A stretch of 64,000 nt of DNA from Hirundichthys speculiger (GCA_018398805.1 JAGFBZ010000900.1:2046001-2110000), one strand, 5' to 3'; shown: positions 36,966 through 47,479, numbered from the stretch's first letter. Numbers and translations are program-made. The notes: generated by a model not told the origin, from the sequence alone.

Positions 36966-38317
36966 GATGACGTCTGCTGATGTGAGTTTAATTCTTGTGG
37001 CAAAGGGGAAAAAAAAAAAGTCATGATCTGAATACAAAAATTAAGTAATTTTATGTTTATCCAAGAAATAATTAAATTCAGTCATGTGGCAGGAAGACTG
37101 GCCTCTTCACCTATCGACGGTCTGTCTATCTGATTGGCAGATCATCAGTGTGAAAACCGCGTGAAGTTGGAAAAACTGTTAAGGCAGCTCCCTTTGAGCA
37201 ACTTTTGACACAGCTGTCACACACTACCAGGTTTAGATTAGCATAGATCATATTACACATTTAAATGACTAAACATTCTTACTGCATTTACAAACTGGAG
37301 GCGTTGCGTGCAGAGATGCATAGGCGGCGTTGAAAGACCCCAACAATCTGATTATTCGTAGAGAATGAGTATTGTTTTAACTTTCTTGCACTGAATGATA
37401 GCTGGTTCATGTGCTACTTTCGACTCCCAAATTCTGCTTAGAAAAACAACACTCTCCATCTTTGGAAATGCTCTTCCAGTCTGGTTATCTCCATATTAAG
37501 GCAGTCTGTTCTTGGTCTCTCCTTTGTAATCAATGCAATCATTTAAATGTTTTAACTTGATAACTGTATTATTAGATATGTGATTTGCGAGACAATGCCA
37601 ATTAAAACGGATTTCCCTGTCTGTACCTCAGCGTTTACTTTTGCATAAACAATCACTTCTTTGCTTTTACTTTCATTCTTATGCTTATTGTTATGCAAAA
37701 AAAAAAAAAAAATGGACTGCAAATTGATGTCATGCAAGGGCATAAAATTCCATCACGATTGAAAAAAATCAACTAGAGCTATATGTATAAACTCATGGCT
37801 TCATAAATCTGGTGAGATGATTGTGCTGTATGTGCACATTCCTACTTATATGTATAATCATATAACCAGGCCATAATTCAATTATAAACCTATGCTTATT
37901 TTCCTGTACAAAACTGTCGAAAAGAGAAAACAAATAGTCATTAGATATTTTTATAAGGATGCAAAAGAGACTATTGGAGAAAATGAGAGATTTAATTCCG
38001 CCTGAAGATACCGAAATATTAAGTGCTAAACCTGATACCACAAAGGTGCATGAAACTGGTGGTGCATTGATTCATGAGAAAGACAAACATTCTTTTTGTC
38101 GATTGAGTAGAATTCAAAGCAATTGCCCAACGAGACCAATCGATACTTCTGTGATATTATACCATTGGAAATTAAATTAATTTGTCCATTAATTTTATTC
38201 CATTCATCAAAACAGTTACAGGCCACGTTCCTGGACAATGACGCAGACTTCAAACTGTCTCTCCAATCCAGTCAAGTTTAAAGACATACAGATCACAAAG
38301 GTGATGACGATAGGACC
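36966..38317. other. Gene-free stretch
   Basis: AT-rich, no gene or element is recognised. Opposing short frames at 37793-38253 overlap on both strands and have no domains. An A-run lies at 37697-37711. Confidence 0.4.
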
Positions 38318-38320
38318 TAA

Positions 38321-38628
38321 AGGCCCGATCTTCCACCAGATCTCCTAAAGCCGCTATTTAGGGATAGCGGATAGTGGGTGGGGCGTTCCCCTGCAAAGAA
38401 CGCAATCTTCCACCTTCCTAAACCCGCTATCCTACCTGTGCTACCTGCTACATTATGCATGGGAGTGGTTAGGGTGTTCCACCTGTTTAACCAATCAGTG
38501 AGTCAGCAGCCATTGCCTTTAATTGCAGGTTGCGCTACCCGCAAACCACTATAGCGGGGGTTCCTAAACCCGCAATTTGCGGTAGCAGCTATTGGGTAGC
38601 GGCTAGCAGGACGTGTACGATCAGGGCC
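38321..38628. mobile_element. PIF/Harbinger-like MITE, about 308 bp
   Basis: The ends are inverted (left AGGCCCGATCTTCCACC, right reverse-complemented GGCCCTGATCGTACACG) and TAA flanks both sides (38318-38320, 38629-38631), as expected for PIF/Harbinger 3-bp TWA duplications. The interior carries several copies of a ccgctatc / cctaaacccgc motif in both orientations. No transposase is present. The class is inferred from terminus length and the 3-bp duplication. Confidence 0.6.
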
Positions 38629-38699
38629 TAAGTGTGTCACGTGCTGTGTGTCATGGTGTACTTGCATGGTGACAGAGTGTAGTGTGAAACCAAATATAC

Positions 38700-38945
38700 T
38701 AAGACCAGCTGGAGCCGTGGATCCGTGGGTAGAGTCGGTTGCTGATTGCAGAGATTGATGGATCTCGTAGTGTCCTGGGGCAGGACATCAGTGGGAGGAT
38801 CGCTGAGCCCCACACCAGCCACAATGTAATGTTCTCTTTCTAGAGCACTTTATAAAGATATAAAGAATAAAGTGCTTATAAAGTGCTTTACCAGGACAAG
38901 GAAAAATAAAAAAAAAGGTGCTATATAAATTATAAGTTATTCATT
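38700..38945 (+). mobile_element. SINE-like fragment with ctatataaat tail
   Basis: The region reads ggatccgtgggtagagtcgg, a gtcctggggcaggac segment, and then a 3' part agtgctttaccaggacaag...ggtgctatataaatt. This is the usual 3' domain of teleost SINEs related to V-SINE or L2-mobilised types. The 5' head is not clearly tRNA-like. Limits are approximate. Confidence 0.55.
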
Positions 38946-39349
38946 AATAATGATTCTCTTCAGGAAATGGCACAGCAATTATAATCAAGAATAAAGAAAG
39001 TTTATTTCCACTGTTAATTTACACGACTTTGCTGGTAAATATATTCCTACTAATTAATTCTTTATGAGTAGCAGTGAGAGCAATCACAGAGCTTATTTGG
39101 ATTTCAATCAAGCCTTCTGATGAACAGATAAATGTCTGAAAGAGGGAAGAGTGTGATGCCCTCGATTTCTATCTGTCAGCCACAACAATAACAGGTTTTG
39201 CCTGTTCCCCTGTCTCTTACTGGAGCTGACAAGCTGCTTTGAAAATCCAGTAATAACTATTTAATTGTCACTCACATTTCGTTTTTTTTTTTTTCCCTTC
39301 AAGGCTTTTTCAACATTCTTTACATAAACTGTATTTATACAGTTTCTTT
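38946..39349. other. Gene-free stretch
   Basis: Nothing recognised apart from a T-run at 39281-39292. Confidence 0.4.
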
Positions 39350-40330
39350 GTTTATTAGGGCCCAAGCGCCAAAGGTGAAAGAAGCCTATTGTTTCCTGCT
39401 GCCAAATTTGGCCTCTTTTGATAGGACTGTGGAAGTCGAGACAAACTAATTTTGTATATCCACTGCTATAGCCACACCACAAAAGGAGGCGAGATATTTT
39501 AGATTACTCTTGACAGCTTGTCCTAGACGATTCATTCCGATTTGTGTCAAAATCGGTATACATGATCATGACCTTGGTGATGTGAAAATGTGAAGCTTTT
39601 TATATCGCGTCTGTGAAACACGAAACAGGAAGTTACCTGCATGCTGTTTTAATGGGATGACATCAAGCACTGCTGAATTGTGGGTTGTGTGTCACGGTGG
39701 CAGCTCAGCCTCCATCAAAAGTTGGGGAATTTTCAATGACACTCAAATTATGTCTACGAAGCTAGAGCTAGCCAACGAAGTACATGTGGGTGGGACATGT
39801 GGGGGTGGGGCTGTTTCAAAGTATGCGGTTTATTTGTGTAGTGAGGAGGAAGAAATTTGATGAGATGTTTTTGGGATGATGAAGGCATGCTGGAAGCATC
39901 CCTGCTGTTTGAGCTGGCCATAAATCGACTGTACGTGGAGGGATCTCCTCCCAAATTGGGATATTTATTGACAGTAGCATCATGAAGTCATCTGCATTAC
40001 AATATCTAGTGTCAGTCACAGCGCCACCTAATGGTAACAGGTTTTACTCTTTGATGTGCTTCTCCTGTCAGGATTATCAGAATAATCTCAAATTTAAGTC
40101 TGTGAAATGTTAAGACATGGAAGATGCCCCAGTGTGATATTGGTTACTTTACGTCGGAGACTGTTGCCATGGCAATGTGGCAAATGTTGATATTTTTCAA
40201 TTAATTAATATATTGGTAAAAAAATCATAAATTGTTTTGTCCTATCTGCCTGAAAATTTGCAAGCACGAGCAGGTCAATTACTGTAGGCCCACAGCTACT
40301 TTCTTGGATCCATTAAGGTAACTCCTCTAC
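39350..40330 (+). repeat. Large copy of the cgagcaccaagggtg-type repeat
   Basis: It begins tagggcccaagcgccaaagg and contains cagcgccacctaatggtaac at 40020-40040, sharing start and internal landmarks with the copy at 28435-28740. Between them are long AT-rich blocks with no coding. The length near 1 kb suggests a mostly complete member. The class is unknown to me. Confidence 0.5.
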
Positions 40331-40570
40331 TGGCATTAGCTGGAATTGATGCGGTGGAATCCGAATATACTGTGTTCTAGCTCAGTCATTTTCTTAAGCA
40401 GAAATTCATGATGGTCTACTCCAGTTCCCCTGAAGATGGCATAGCTTGGAGGGCTCCATTGAATGTGCTATGGATGTTTGGGATTGTCCATTTTCCTACT
40501 CTTGTATAGGCCTAATAGCTTATACACTTGCCCTAACTTTAGGAGCTTCCACTGCAAAATGTGAAAGCAG

Positions 40571-40740
40571 CCACCGGTTCCCAAACTTTTTTTTTCCTGA
40601 CGGAGCCCCCTTAGACCAAAACATATTGGAGGACCTCCTGCCGCTCGACTCAGTTTTGAGCCCCCAACTAGTCTCCAAGGCAGCTATGCATGTTATATTG
40701 GTGATATACATGTGATATCAATCCACGGCTGACAAGCTTT
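40571..40740 (+). mobile_element. hAT-type terminal fragment
   Basis: The sequence ccggttcccaaactttttt followed by ctgacggagcccccttag resembles the left end of hAT elements with CAGYGGTTCCCAA termini. No right end or target duplication was found, so this is a truncated piece. Confidence 0.4.
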
Positions 40741-40956
40741 CCTTTTGACTATAATAGAAACGGTAAAAAAAAGTCTTAAAGACTATATGATTGATAATGT
40801 TAGTGAAAATTTGAATTCATAATTATATTATATTTATTATATATATTAGGCCTATTATTATTACTACAATAATAGGCTATTGTATAATAAGTTCAAACAG
40901 GCCTGGTAAACAGAGTTGGTGAATATTTGCCAATTTGAAACAAACACAAAAATCTA

Positions 40957-41136
<180 letters not shown>

Positions 41137-41396
41137 ATCACTGAGGTAAACAACAACAGTTGTTATTTACCTGTGGTGATTTTGGAGGCTAACTGCCCTT
41201 GGGAAGAAGCTGTCTGTCCCTGTTTGTCTTGGCTGTTACCACTGTAAGGTGTGATCCCCTCACCCCACACACTGCCCCTAACAGCCTCATTACCATAACA
41301 AAATGAGTGATTTAGTGTATTCGGCAAAAGCTGTGTGGGTCAAATGACTCCTCTCTAGATCTTCTTGGTAGACAGAAAAATGGTGAGTCTCTAGTG

Positions 41397-41880
41397 TTAA
41401 GGCAGTCTGTAAGGCTGTGTGAGCATGCTCAGTCTGTAAGGCTGACTGAGCATGCTCAGTCTGTAAGGCTGACTGAGCATGCTCAGTCTGTAAGGCTGAC
41501 TGAGCATGCTCAGTCTGTAAGGCTGTCTGAGCATGCTCAGTCTGTAAGGCTGAGCATGCTCAGTCTGTAAGGCTGACTGAGCATGCTCAGTCTGTAAGGC
41601 TGACTGAGCATGCTCAGTCTGTAAGGCTGTCTGAGCATGCTCAGTCTGTAAGGCTGACTGAGCATGCTCAGTCTGTAAGGCTGACTGAGCATGCTCAGTC
41701 TGTAAGGCTGACTGAGCATGCTCAGTCTGTAAGGCTGTCTGAGCATGCTCAGTCTGTAAGGCTGACTGAGCATGCTCAGTCTGTAAGGCTGTCTGAGCAT
41801 GCTCAGTCTGTAGCATGCTCAGTCTGTAAGGCTGTCTGAGCATGCTCAGTCTGTAAGGCTGTCTGAGCATGCTCAGTCTT
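41397..41880. repeat. 27-bp minisatellite with palindromic unit, about 18 copies
   Basis: Units read ctcagtctgtaag then gctgactgagcatg. Each unit contains the perfect 16-bp palindrome ACTGAGCATGCTCAGT, or a 14-bp version where gact is replaced by gtct. Several units are shortened. The core GAGCATGCTC fits the RRRCWWGYYY decamer. Frames through it (L-Q-T-E-H-A-Q-.. and M-L-R-Q-P-Y-R-L-S) are produced by the 27-bp period and are not genes. Confidence 0.95.
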
Positions 41881-42093
41881 TAAATAAAATGAATCCAGAA
41901 AAGTTGGTTGCTTTTTAAAGCAAGTTGTTTTAAAGCAACTTGCTTTAAAACATATTAAGCCAAATATCAGCACAAAACTAAAATAGTAACTCCAGAAAAA
42001 TGATGGATGTTAAAAGAGACATAATAGAAATACTCAACACAGTGTGTCGTGTGTGACATAAATGGAGATGGTCTACCTTATTAGAAGAGAACC

Positions 42094-42954
42094 TCAGCTG
42101 GATGATTTCTCCATTTCATTAAAGTCAGGTGATTTCTGAATGAAGTCCTGCTCGATAGAAAGCACAGCCAGTGCATTCAGTCTTTCCTGTTCCATGTTAC
42201 TTCTCAGAAAAAACTTGATCCTCCTCAGGGTACTGAAGCATCTCTCTGATTCTGCTGATGTCATCGGGGTTGTGATGGCTATTTGCGCCAGTTTTAGGGT
42301 TTCACAGAAAGCTTTTTAAAGATCATTCTCTGTCAACATCTTCAAAAGGGTCACTGCAAATGTTTATCCGGCAAACTCCACACTGCTGTACACCACCACC
42401 AGTTCACTCTTTAGTTTCTGTTTGCAGATCATTGGGAAATGTTCACATGCAACATCCAGTTGTTTGGGCGGAAAACTGGCCTTGAACTGTGAAAAAAGCT
42501 AAGGATTAATCAGTTCAAAAGACATTGAGTGTCGGGCTTTCTGAAAGCGAGCTTTTGACCGTTCAATCATTATTTCAAGGCACTTAACGGGCACCGATGC
42601 GCTGTCAGACCTCTGCATCCTGGTTGCTGCTGCTGCTGCTGCTGCTGCTGCAGCCATGTTTTTTTCTGGATGCTGAAGGGTGTCATCTTTGATCAGCTTG
42701 TCTTTCAGGGCTTGCCCACGGTTCAGCGGATCCATGGTTAGTTTCTGTAGGATTCTGTAGAGAACATCAACATGCATCAGGGTAGCATTAAAAAAACAGT
42801 AGTAAGAAAATAAAGTTTCCATCCTCCAGTAAGGTGGACAGACCATGAGCCTTTTGGACTGACACACTGTCCCAGGACTGACTGTTTGGGATTTTTTTCT
42901 AAACATGCCTTCAGAGTCTTTGGAAAAACTTCCATAAATCTTTTTATGTTGCAT
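42094..42954 (-). pseudogene. hAT transposase, C-terminal half, frame-broken
   Basis: On the minus strand the end of the protein is clear: SAESERCFSTLRRIKFFLRS, then NMEQERLNALAVLSIEQDFI, ending at a TGA at 42094-42096. This is the hAT dimerization domain with its hallmark S-E-R-x-F-S-x-L-R-x-I-K. Upstream, after a frame break, 42499-42954 gives the preceding region (CQSKRLMV, ATLMHVDVLYRILQKLTMDP, then SFELINP). An in-frame alanine run (about ten residues) comes from a CTG/GCA repeat. Stops and shifts between the two parts mean the gene is dead. Terminal repeats were not found, so the element's limits are open. Confidence 0.82.
42625..42653. repeat. (CTG)n triplet repeat inside hAT coding sequence
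   Basis: Nine or ten TGC units, translated as polyalanine on the minus strand within the broken transposase. It is probably a later expansion in neutral DNA. Confidence 0.9.
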
Positions 42955-44034
42955 GATGCACTTTAAAAAGATTTATGGATGTCTGTCAAACGGCACCAGG
43001 AAGTAGACAGTACTGCAAGGCGTACAATGACAAAAATTCCTTGTCCAAAAGAGGGAATGTCACTGGATCACATCCCTTTAACCAAAGCAAAGGTTTCCTA
43101 CACTGCAACATATGGCCTATTTAGAAGTCTATTACTGTCATTCTTTAAAAAATATGAAATCATAAGAGAATATTGTTATTTTGCATATTTTCTCAGATTG
43201 GCGTTAAAAGTGCCACAAACACATTTTACCCTGATCTCATTAATTACTCTGAGTTCTGATGGTTAAGATCAGCCAATGGGTACACACATCAAGTTACAAT
43301 TTTTTCAGTTTTTAAAATTTATTTATTTTTTATTTTTTTTGCTGTCGAAACTCACCAGACCAAGTAAAAATATAGCTGTATATTTCCCTGCAAATTTTTC
43401 TAGTAATTTTTTCTGAGAAAAAAATTCTAACTTTAACGTTTGAATGTTGATTATTTCATTTTTTCAACCCCTTGTGGGTGTTCTTCTGTTGATTTTAAAG
43501 CACTAACACTGTTAAAACAATATAATTTTCTCTTTCGAATATCATCCAAGTTCCATAAAAATACACCACCACATTGGCATTTGACGACAATGAGTGTGCT
43601 TTTTTATCTGCAGTGGGTCTGGAGTTGAGTCACCAGAGGTGCTCAGGTCTGTTAACGCCACTTGCTGCATTTTTTTCCCCTTGTAATTATTAATGCACTG
43701 GCACAACAAATCACACAAAGCAAGACTGTTCTGAATCCATTCTCTGGTACATTTAGTTGTAGAGTCAAGCAGGTTAATTTGTGTGGTTGCATCGTATAAA
43801 AAGGGTGAACGTGAAATGCTAATCTCAGCCTGTTAGCCTGCTAAGGCTAGCCTGAGGACGGATGGATGGATGGATGTAGCAACATTCTTTGTGCACTGAC
43901 ATGACGGCCATAAAACCATGGTTGAAGTGTAGTATTGGATGGTGATCACAGTCAAACTGAGATTTTCTGATTTATCCGAATCTTGCACTGAGAGATAGAG
44001 AATGACAGAAACAACAACTATGTAATGCGCCCGG
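42955..44034. other. Gene-free stretch
   Basis: No gene is recognised. The part up to about 43200 may be more of the hAT element 5' to the transposase frame. A ggatggatggatgg run at 43858-43876 is a (CATCC)-type simple repeat. Confidence 0.4.
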
Positions 44035-44092
44035 CTCCAAAAGCACGGGGGGGCGCCGGTCCCCATTAACCGCGAAAAATAAGTGATCACTG
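44035..44092 (-). mobile_element. Terminal fragment of the pogo-like family
   Basis: Read on the minus strand it starts CAGTGATCACTTATTTTTCG and continues CGGTTAATGGGGACCG then gcgcccccccg, almost identical to the left end of the element at 8747. It is followed outside by TA (44093-44094). No second terminus is found, so only one end is certain; the true interior may extend left to about 43860. Confidence 0.75.
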
Positions 44093-44298
44093 TATATATT
44101 TTTACAGTCACTTACACAGTCCAGTATGTTAAGCACATCCTCTTTTTACCACACAGTTAATTGTATTGAAGTTATTGCACTGTTACATATGAATACACAC
44201 AGTAACATTTACATTGAAAAGTCCCTAGATATACTGCAAAACCACTGTGTTGTGTAAGAGCTAAGTTCAACAAAAATCAGGCAGGATATTATATTACT

Positions 44299-44432
44299 GG
44301 CATATTACCGAGCCTTTTGGGGTTTTTTTGCAAATATTATTATACTTTCTGAGCCACTACTTGTGTTTAACTTATTGCAGGCCCAGAAGGTATAATGATA
44401 TTTGCAAAAAAAGAGTAAAAGGCTCGGTAATG
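44299..44432. repeat. Long inverted repeat / hairpin
   Basis: The left arm (44299-44350) and right arm (44385-44432) are reverse complements with few mismatches. Shared words are attaccgagccttt, tttttttgcaaatat and tataccttct/tatactttct. The loop is about 34 nt. RNA from either strand would fold into a stem near 48 bp. The source could be a short fold-back MITE, or a small-RNA precursor. Confidence 0.75.
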
Positions 44433-45780
44433 CTCCTTTTATGCTAAACAGAAAACTTAGTAATAACCTACCCACTAATCTTTCACTGTTCTCCTTAGTG
44501 GGGAAGGGTCCCAGTACAAATGACTGCTAAAAGTTGCAGGTAATTACTGGCACTAACTCATACATCTGATGATACTTTGTTTCTTTTTTACTGTTTCAGC
44601 TATACTCAGGCTTACACTTGAACCATTTCATGTGTATATTATGAAACTTATGTGAGTAGCAGTCATGTATGAAGAGAGACAAGACAGATCTATTCTGATT
44701 GCCTGTCTGAGAGTCCACTTTCATTAAAAAAAAGATAATAAAAATAAATACATAAGGAGGAGGCCATTTTGTTAAAATGCCATGTTTGCCAGACACAGTG
44801 GTTCGTCATAGCTCATAAAATGCTGACATGTCTCTGTTACTGGAAAAAGCCTATTGCCTTATTCTATAGAGTGAGATGCTTTTAAATAACCAACTAATAT
44901 CTCCTTTGGTATCACAATGACCTGGTTCACTCACTATCTTGTTGAGGAAGCTTTAACACTTGTTTCAACTGAAACCTTTTTTGTTTTTTTCTGTTTTTAA
45001 CTGAAGAGTGTAAGGCCTGTACATAACTGCCATGCCGTAACTGTTTGTCTGTCGCTTTTCAGTGAACCCCTTGTCTACGTTCCAGTTGATTTAACTGGTT
45101 AACCCCGTCCCTTCCCCATATTGTTTTTTTATTATGTGCTAATCAGTAAATCTGCTGGCAAAACATTTAATTGGAAAGAAAATCTGCCAATTTCCCTCAG
45201 CCATCATTTAGGAAGAGGTTATCTGACGCACAGTGGGTTCTTGGCTTGAGTTGTGGTGATTTTGTGCAGCTCTTTATAGATGAGCTTATCTACCTTGTTA
45301 TAAATCAAGCCAGGGCTCATTGCTGAACATTAAAAACCAAGTCCTCCCACATCACAAGCCCTTACACAAAATTGTTATGATTTATTTCATTGATGTTTAA
45401 TTCAATATTAAAGCCTGAGCAACTGATGATGTTCGTTCAATATCTCACCGTTAAAGGAAATGTATAATGACTTTTTTCTCCGTAAATTAACACTGTTTGC
45501 TGAGAACTTAAAGGTCTCATTCCATCGTATTTTCATTAATTTTGCGGTGGTCTCTAGTCTGAAATAATGCCCAAAGAGTTGGTTTCAATGAAAAATATGC
45601 TACGGTTGTCTTGTTTTAAGCTGTTTTAGTTAGATGAAAACGAGGCTGGGGATAATATGAGATGATTCTTGCGGATATTAATGGTATGCAAACGTCTCGG
45701 CTTTGATTGGCTAACAGCACTGTGACGCACCCTCTCGTGGGTTCTCCTTCAGGTGGTTTCCGTCAACTTAACATATCAAA
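44433..45780. other. Gene-free stretch
   Basis: AT-rich sequence without recognisable genes or elements. Confidence 0.4.
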
Positions 45781-45788
45781 TTTTAGAT

Positions 45789-45816
45789 CAGAATCAGAAT
45801 CAGAATCAAATTTATT
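45789..45816 (-). terminator. Polyadenylation signal and (GATTCT)n tail
   Basis: On the minus strand AATAAA (45811-45816) is followed directly by tttgattctgattctgattctg. This marks the 3' end of the retroposon-like unit that carries the ORF at 46455-46925. Confidence 0.6.
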
Positions 45817-46454
45817 GTCGCCACTGAGCCAGCGTCCCAACACAGCAGAATTTGACTTCCCAGTTCACCGTCCAAGAGAAACATACAAAAACAACACAAC
45901 ATATGGACAGGAGTCAACGGTGCTTGGGTCAGCGCTATAAGAACGCTTCAATTTTAGCAGAAGAAAATATGATCACATAGGGGATGGGTGGGGGAGAGGA
46001 TAAAAAACAGGTGTCTCACACCACATGTCCTTGATCAGAGGCACATGTTGTGGGATTCACAAAAAAAACCTCAGCACAGGCATAACAAGCTTCATACAAG
46101 ACAAGACATCATATCAGGAAAAAGGTCCCAGCCAAGCGGCCCGTGCACGCTCGCCCGGTGGCACGCAGCCGGTGGCGCGCAGTGCAATCAGTCCGCTCCA
46201 CGTGGGGGAGTACACCAGGATCCAGCGAGGACGTTGAGAGTCAGGGAAAGGCAATGGAGCGGGGATGGTGTGGGGGGGAGCCTACTTCGGATAAGACCTC
46301 GGTAAGATTCTTTTTCAGTTCGGCCTTGGCCAAGGCCGCTCAGAGGAGCCAGATTCAGATAAGAGAGATTGTTTTTGGTCAGACTGACAGTGAATTTTGC
46401 CTGCCTTGAGTCCTTTGCTGGTTCTCTCTCGTGGGAATCATCCAAAAGTCCGAA

Positions 46455-46925
46455 TTATTCGTGTCCATACTCCCTAAGCTGTGCATGTAGTTTCCCCAGG
46501 TTGTTATCCATTTTCCCCATGAGTTCATGCATCTGAAGCTGTCGGTGGCTCACGCCGTGAATCACGTCCAGTTTCCGATTCATCTCGTCTCTTTTTACAG
46601 TCTCGGCACTCACAGCACGGCTAACCTCCACGCACACGGACATCAGGACCGGAATAGCAGCATCCGTGCGCTTAATTTTCCGATACATCAGGTATCCGCC
46701 AACGCCAAACAGCAGGAATCCGATGATCATAAATCCAAATATGTAGACATCTTCAGCGTCCTCGATGAACAGAGGAGCCTGGCAGCTCAAGCACCACTTC
46801 GCCCATGGATCTTGAACGTACCCCGTTGGCTCTGTTCCATCTGGGCACGAAGGCTCACCTGTAGATTCCCTTCTTGTAGAAAAAATTTGATCAATTGCAT
46901 TGAGAGACCAGCTAACCAGATCCAT
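46455..46925 (-). CDS. Intact ORF: single-pass membrane protein with C-terminal coiled coil, unknown family
   Basis: The 156-residue frame starts at an ATG in strong context (A at -3, G at +4) with an in-frame TGA 18 bases upstream. Residues 1-59 are polar and include four acidic/aromatic blocks and three cysteines (27, 45, 48, the last two as CLSC). Residues 60-81 form one clear membrane segment (YIFGFMIIGFLLFGVGGYLM) followed by the basic YRKIKR, which predicts an outside-N, inside-C topology. Residues 104-152 are charged, Leu/Met-rich and helix-like, probably a coiled coil. I do not recognise the family, and no function is claimed. There are no stops or frameshifts, unlike every other coding trace in the window. 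It lies in a retroposon-like unit, so it may be an element-borne gene, a retrocopy of a host gene, or by chance still intact. Confidence 0.55.
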   Translation of the reverse strand: MDLVSWSLNAIDQIFSTRRESTGEPSCPDGTEPTGYVQDPWAKWCLSCQAPLFIEDAEDVYIFGFMIIGFLLFGVGGYLMYRKIKRTDAAIPVLMSVCVEVSRAVSAETVKRDEMNRKLDVIHGVSHRQLQMHELMGKMDNNLGKLHAQLREYGHE

Positions 46926-46938
46926 GGTTAATTTAGAT

Positions 46939-47245
46939 ATTCAGATTTTATCCGTATGAGGCTCCAAAAACACACAGACAGGACAAAGAGCAGCGAGGAT
47001 CAGATAGAGGGGCAGGAGCTCACAGAAAAGCGTCCGCCTTCGCTGGAGAGCAGGAAGAGATTGGAAGATTATAGATTTAGCAAGCTAACGTTACTTTCTG
47101 GGTAGAAGTTACTGAGTGGTTCTGGACAACGTTACCATACCTATAGCTTTTCCCAATGTCATACTTGCTTTAGCCTATTAACGAGTGGAATAACAGGCTT
47201 TTGAAGCAAACAACTGTTGTTGAAAAAAAATATTTTTTTACTTAC
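46939..47245 (-). other. Sequence between the ORF unit and the THAP exon
   Basis: No coding is seen. If the splice donor at 47244-47245 is real, this is the start of an intron of the THAP gene remnant, into which the ORF-carrying unit later inserted. Confidence 0.35.
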
Positions 47246-47479
47246 AGCCTGTGAGCTTGTGGTCGAATGTTGTGATCCAGGTTTTAAGCACAAATTATCT
47301 GCTACTGACGGCACCGTAATTTGAATAGTCACTTTGATGATCAGAACACAAGTTGGGTTATACTTTTCTGGTGGTGTTCAGAAAATAAAGTCCAACCATT
47401 TCTTCTGTAGATCCTCTTTATTAGGCAAGACATGCAATGTAGATTTGTTACTACACAGGTCACGAACTTTTTCTTCCAT
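47246..47479 (-). pseudogene. THAP-domain first exon, broken
   Basis: From an ATG at 47479 the minus strand reads MEEKVRDLCSNKSTLHVLPN, then KEDLQKKWLDFIF and a TGA at 47378-47380. STLHVLP plus KW..FIF is the core of a THAP zinc finger (the usual LH.LP and the conserved Trp). In shifted frames the rest follows: NTT..KY.PNLCSDH (the C-x-x-H pair) and NLCLKPGSQ, equivalent to the AVPTL end of the domain. The exon ends at a good donor, CTGTAAGTA. Only one of the first two zinc cysteines is seen, and there are at least two frame breaks. THAP domains bind DNA and occur in both host factors and transposases; this copy is inactive. Confidence 0.65.

Larger units (their letters stand above)
45789..46931 (-). 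mobile_element. Retroposon-like unit carrying an intact ORF
   Basis: On the minus strand this unit has a 156-codon reading frame at its 5' end, a 600-bp CpG-rich 3' untranslated part, an AATAAA signal (45811-45816) and a tail of three GATTCT units (45789-45808). Such (TCTGAT)n tails are typical of fish non-LTR elements and of sequences they mobilise. TTTAGAT occurs immediately outside both ends (45782-45788 and 46932-46938) and may be a 7-bp target duplication; in AT-rich DNA this could be chance. If real, the copy begins only six bases before the start codon. Limits and class are inferred. Confidence 0.45.

Noticed and set aside
41397..41870. 157-residue repetitive minus-strand protein
   Set aside because: It is a by-product of the 27-bp palindromic minisatellite; no coding context or domain.
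46188..46445. Second minus-strand frame (85 residues) starting ten bases after the membrane-protein stop
   Set aside because: No domain, and it lies in the presumed 3' untranslated part; bicistronic reading is not expected. It was left out as a gene.
46527..46931. 134-residue plus-strand frame opposite the membrane-protein ORF
   Set aside because: The minus-strand frame has the coherent domain layout, strong start context and downstream polyadenylation signal; the plus frame is its shadow.
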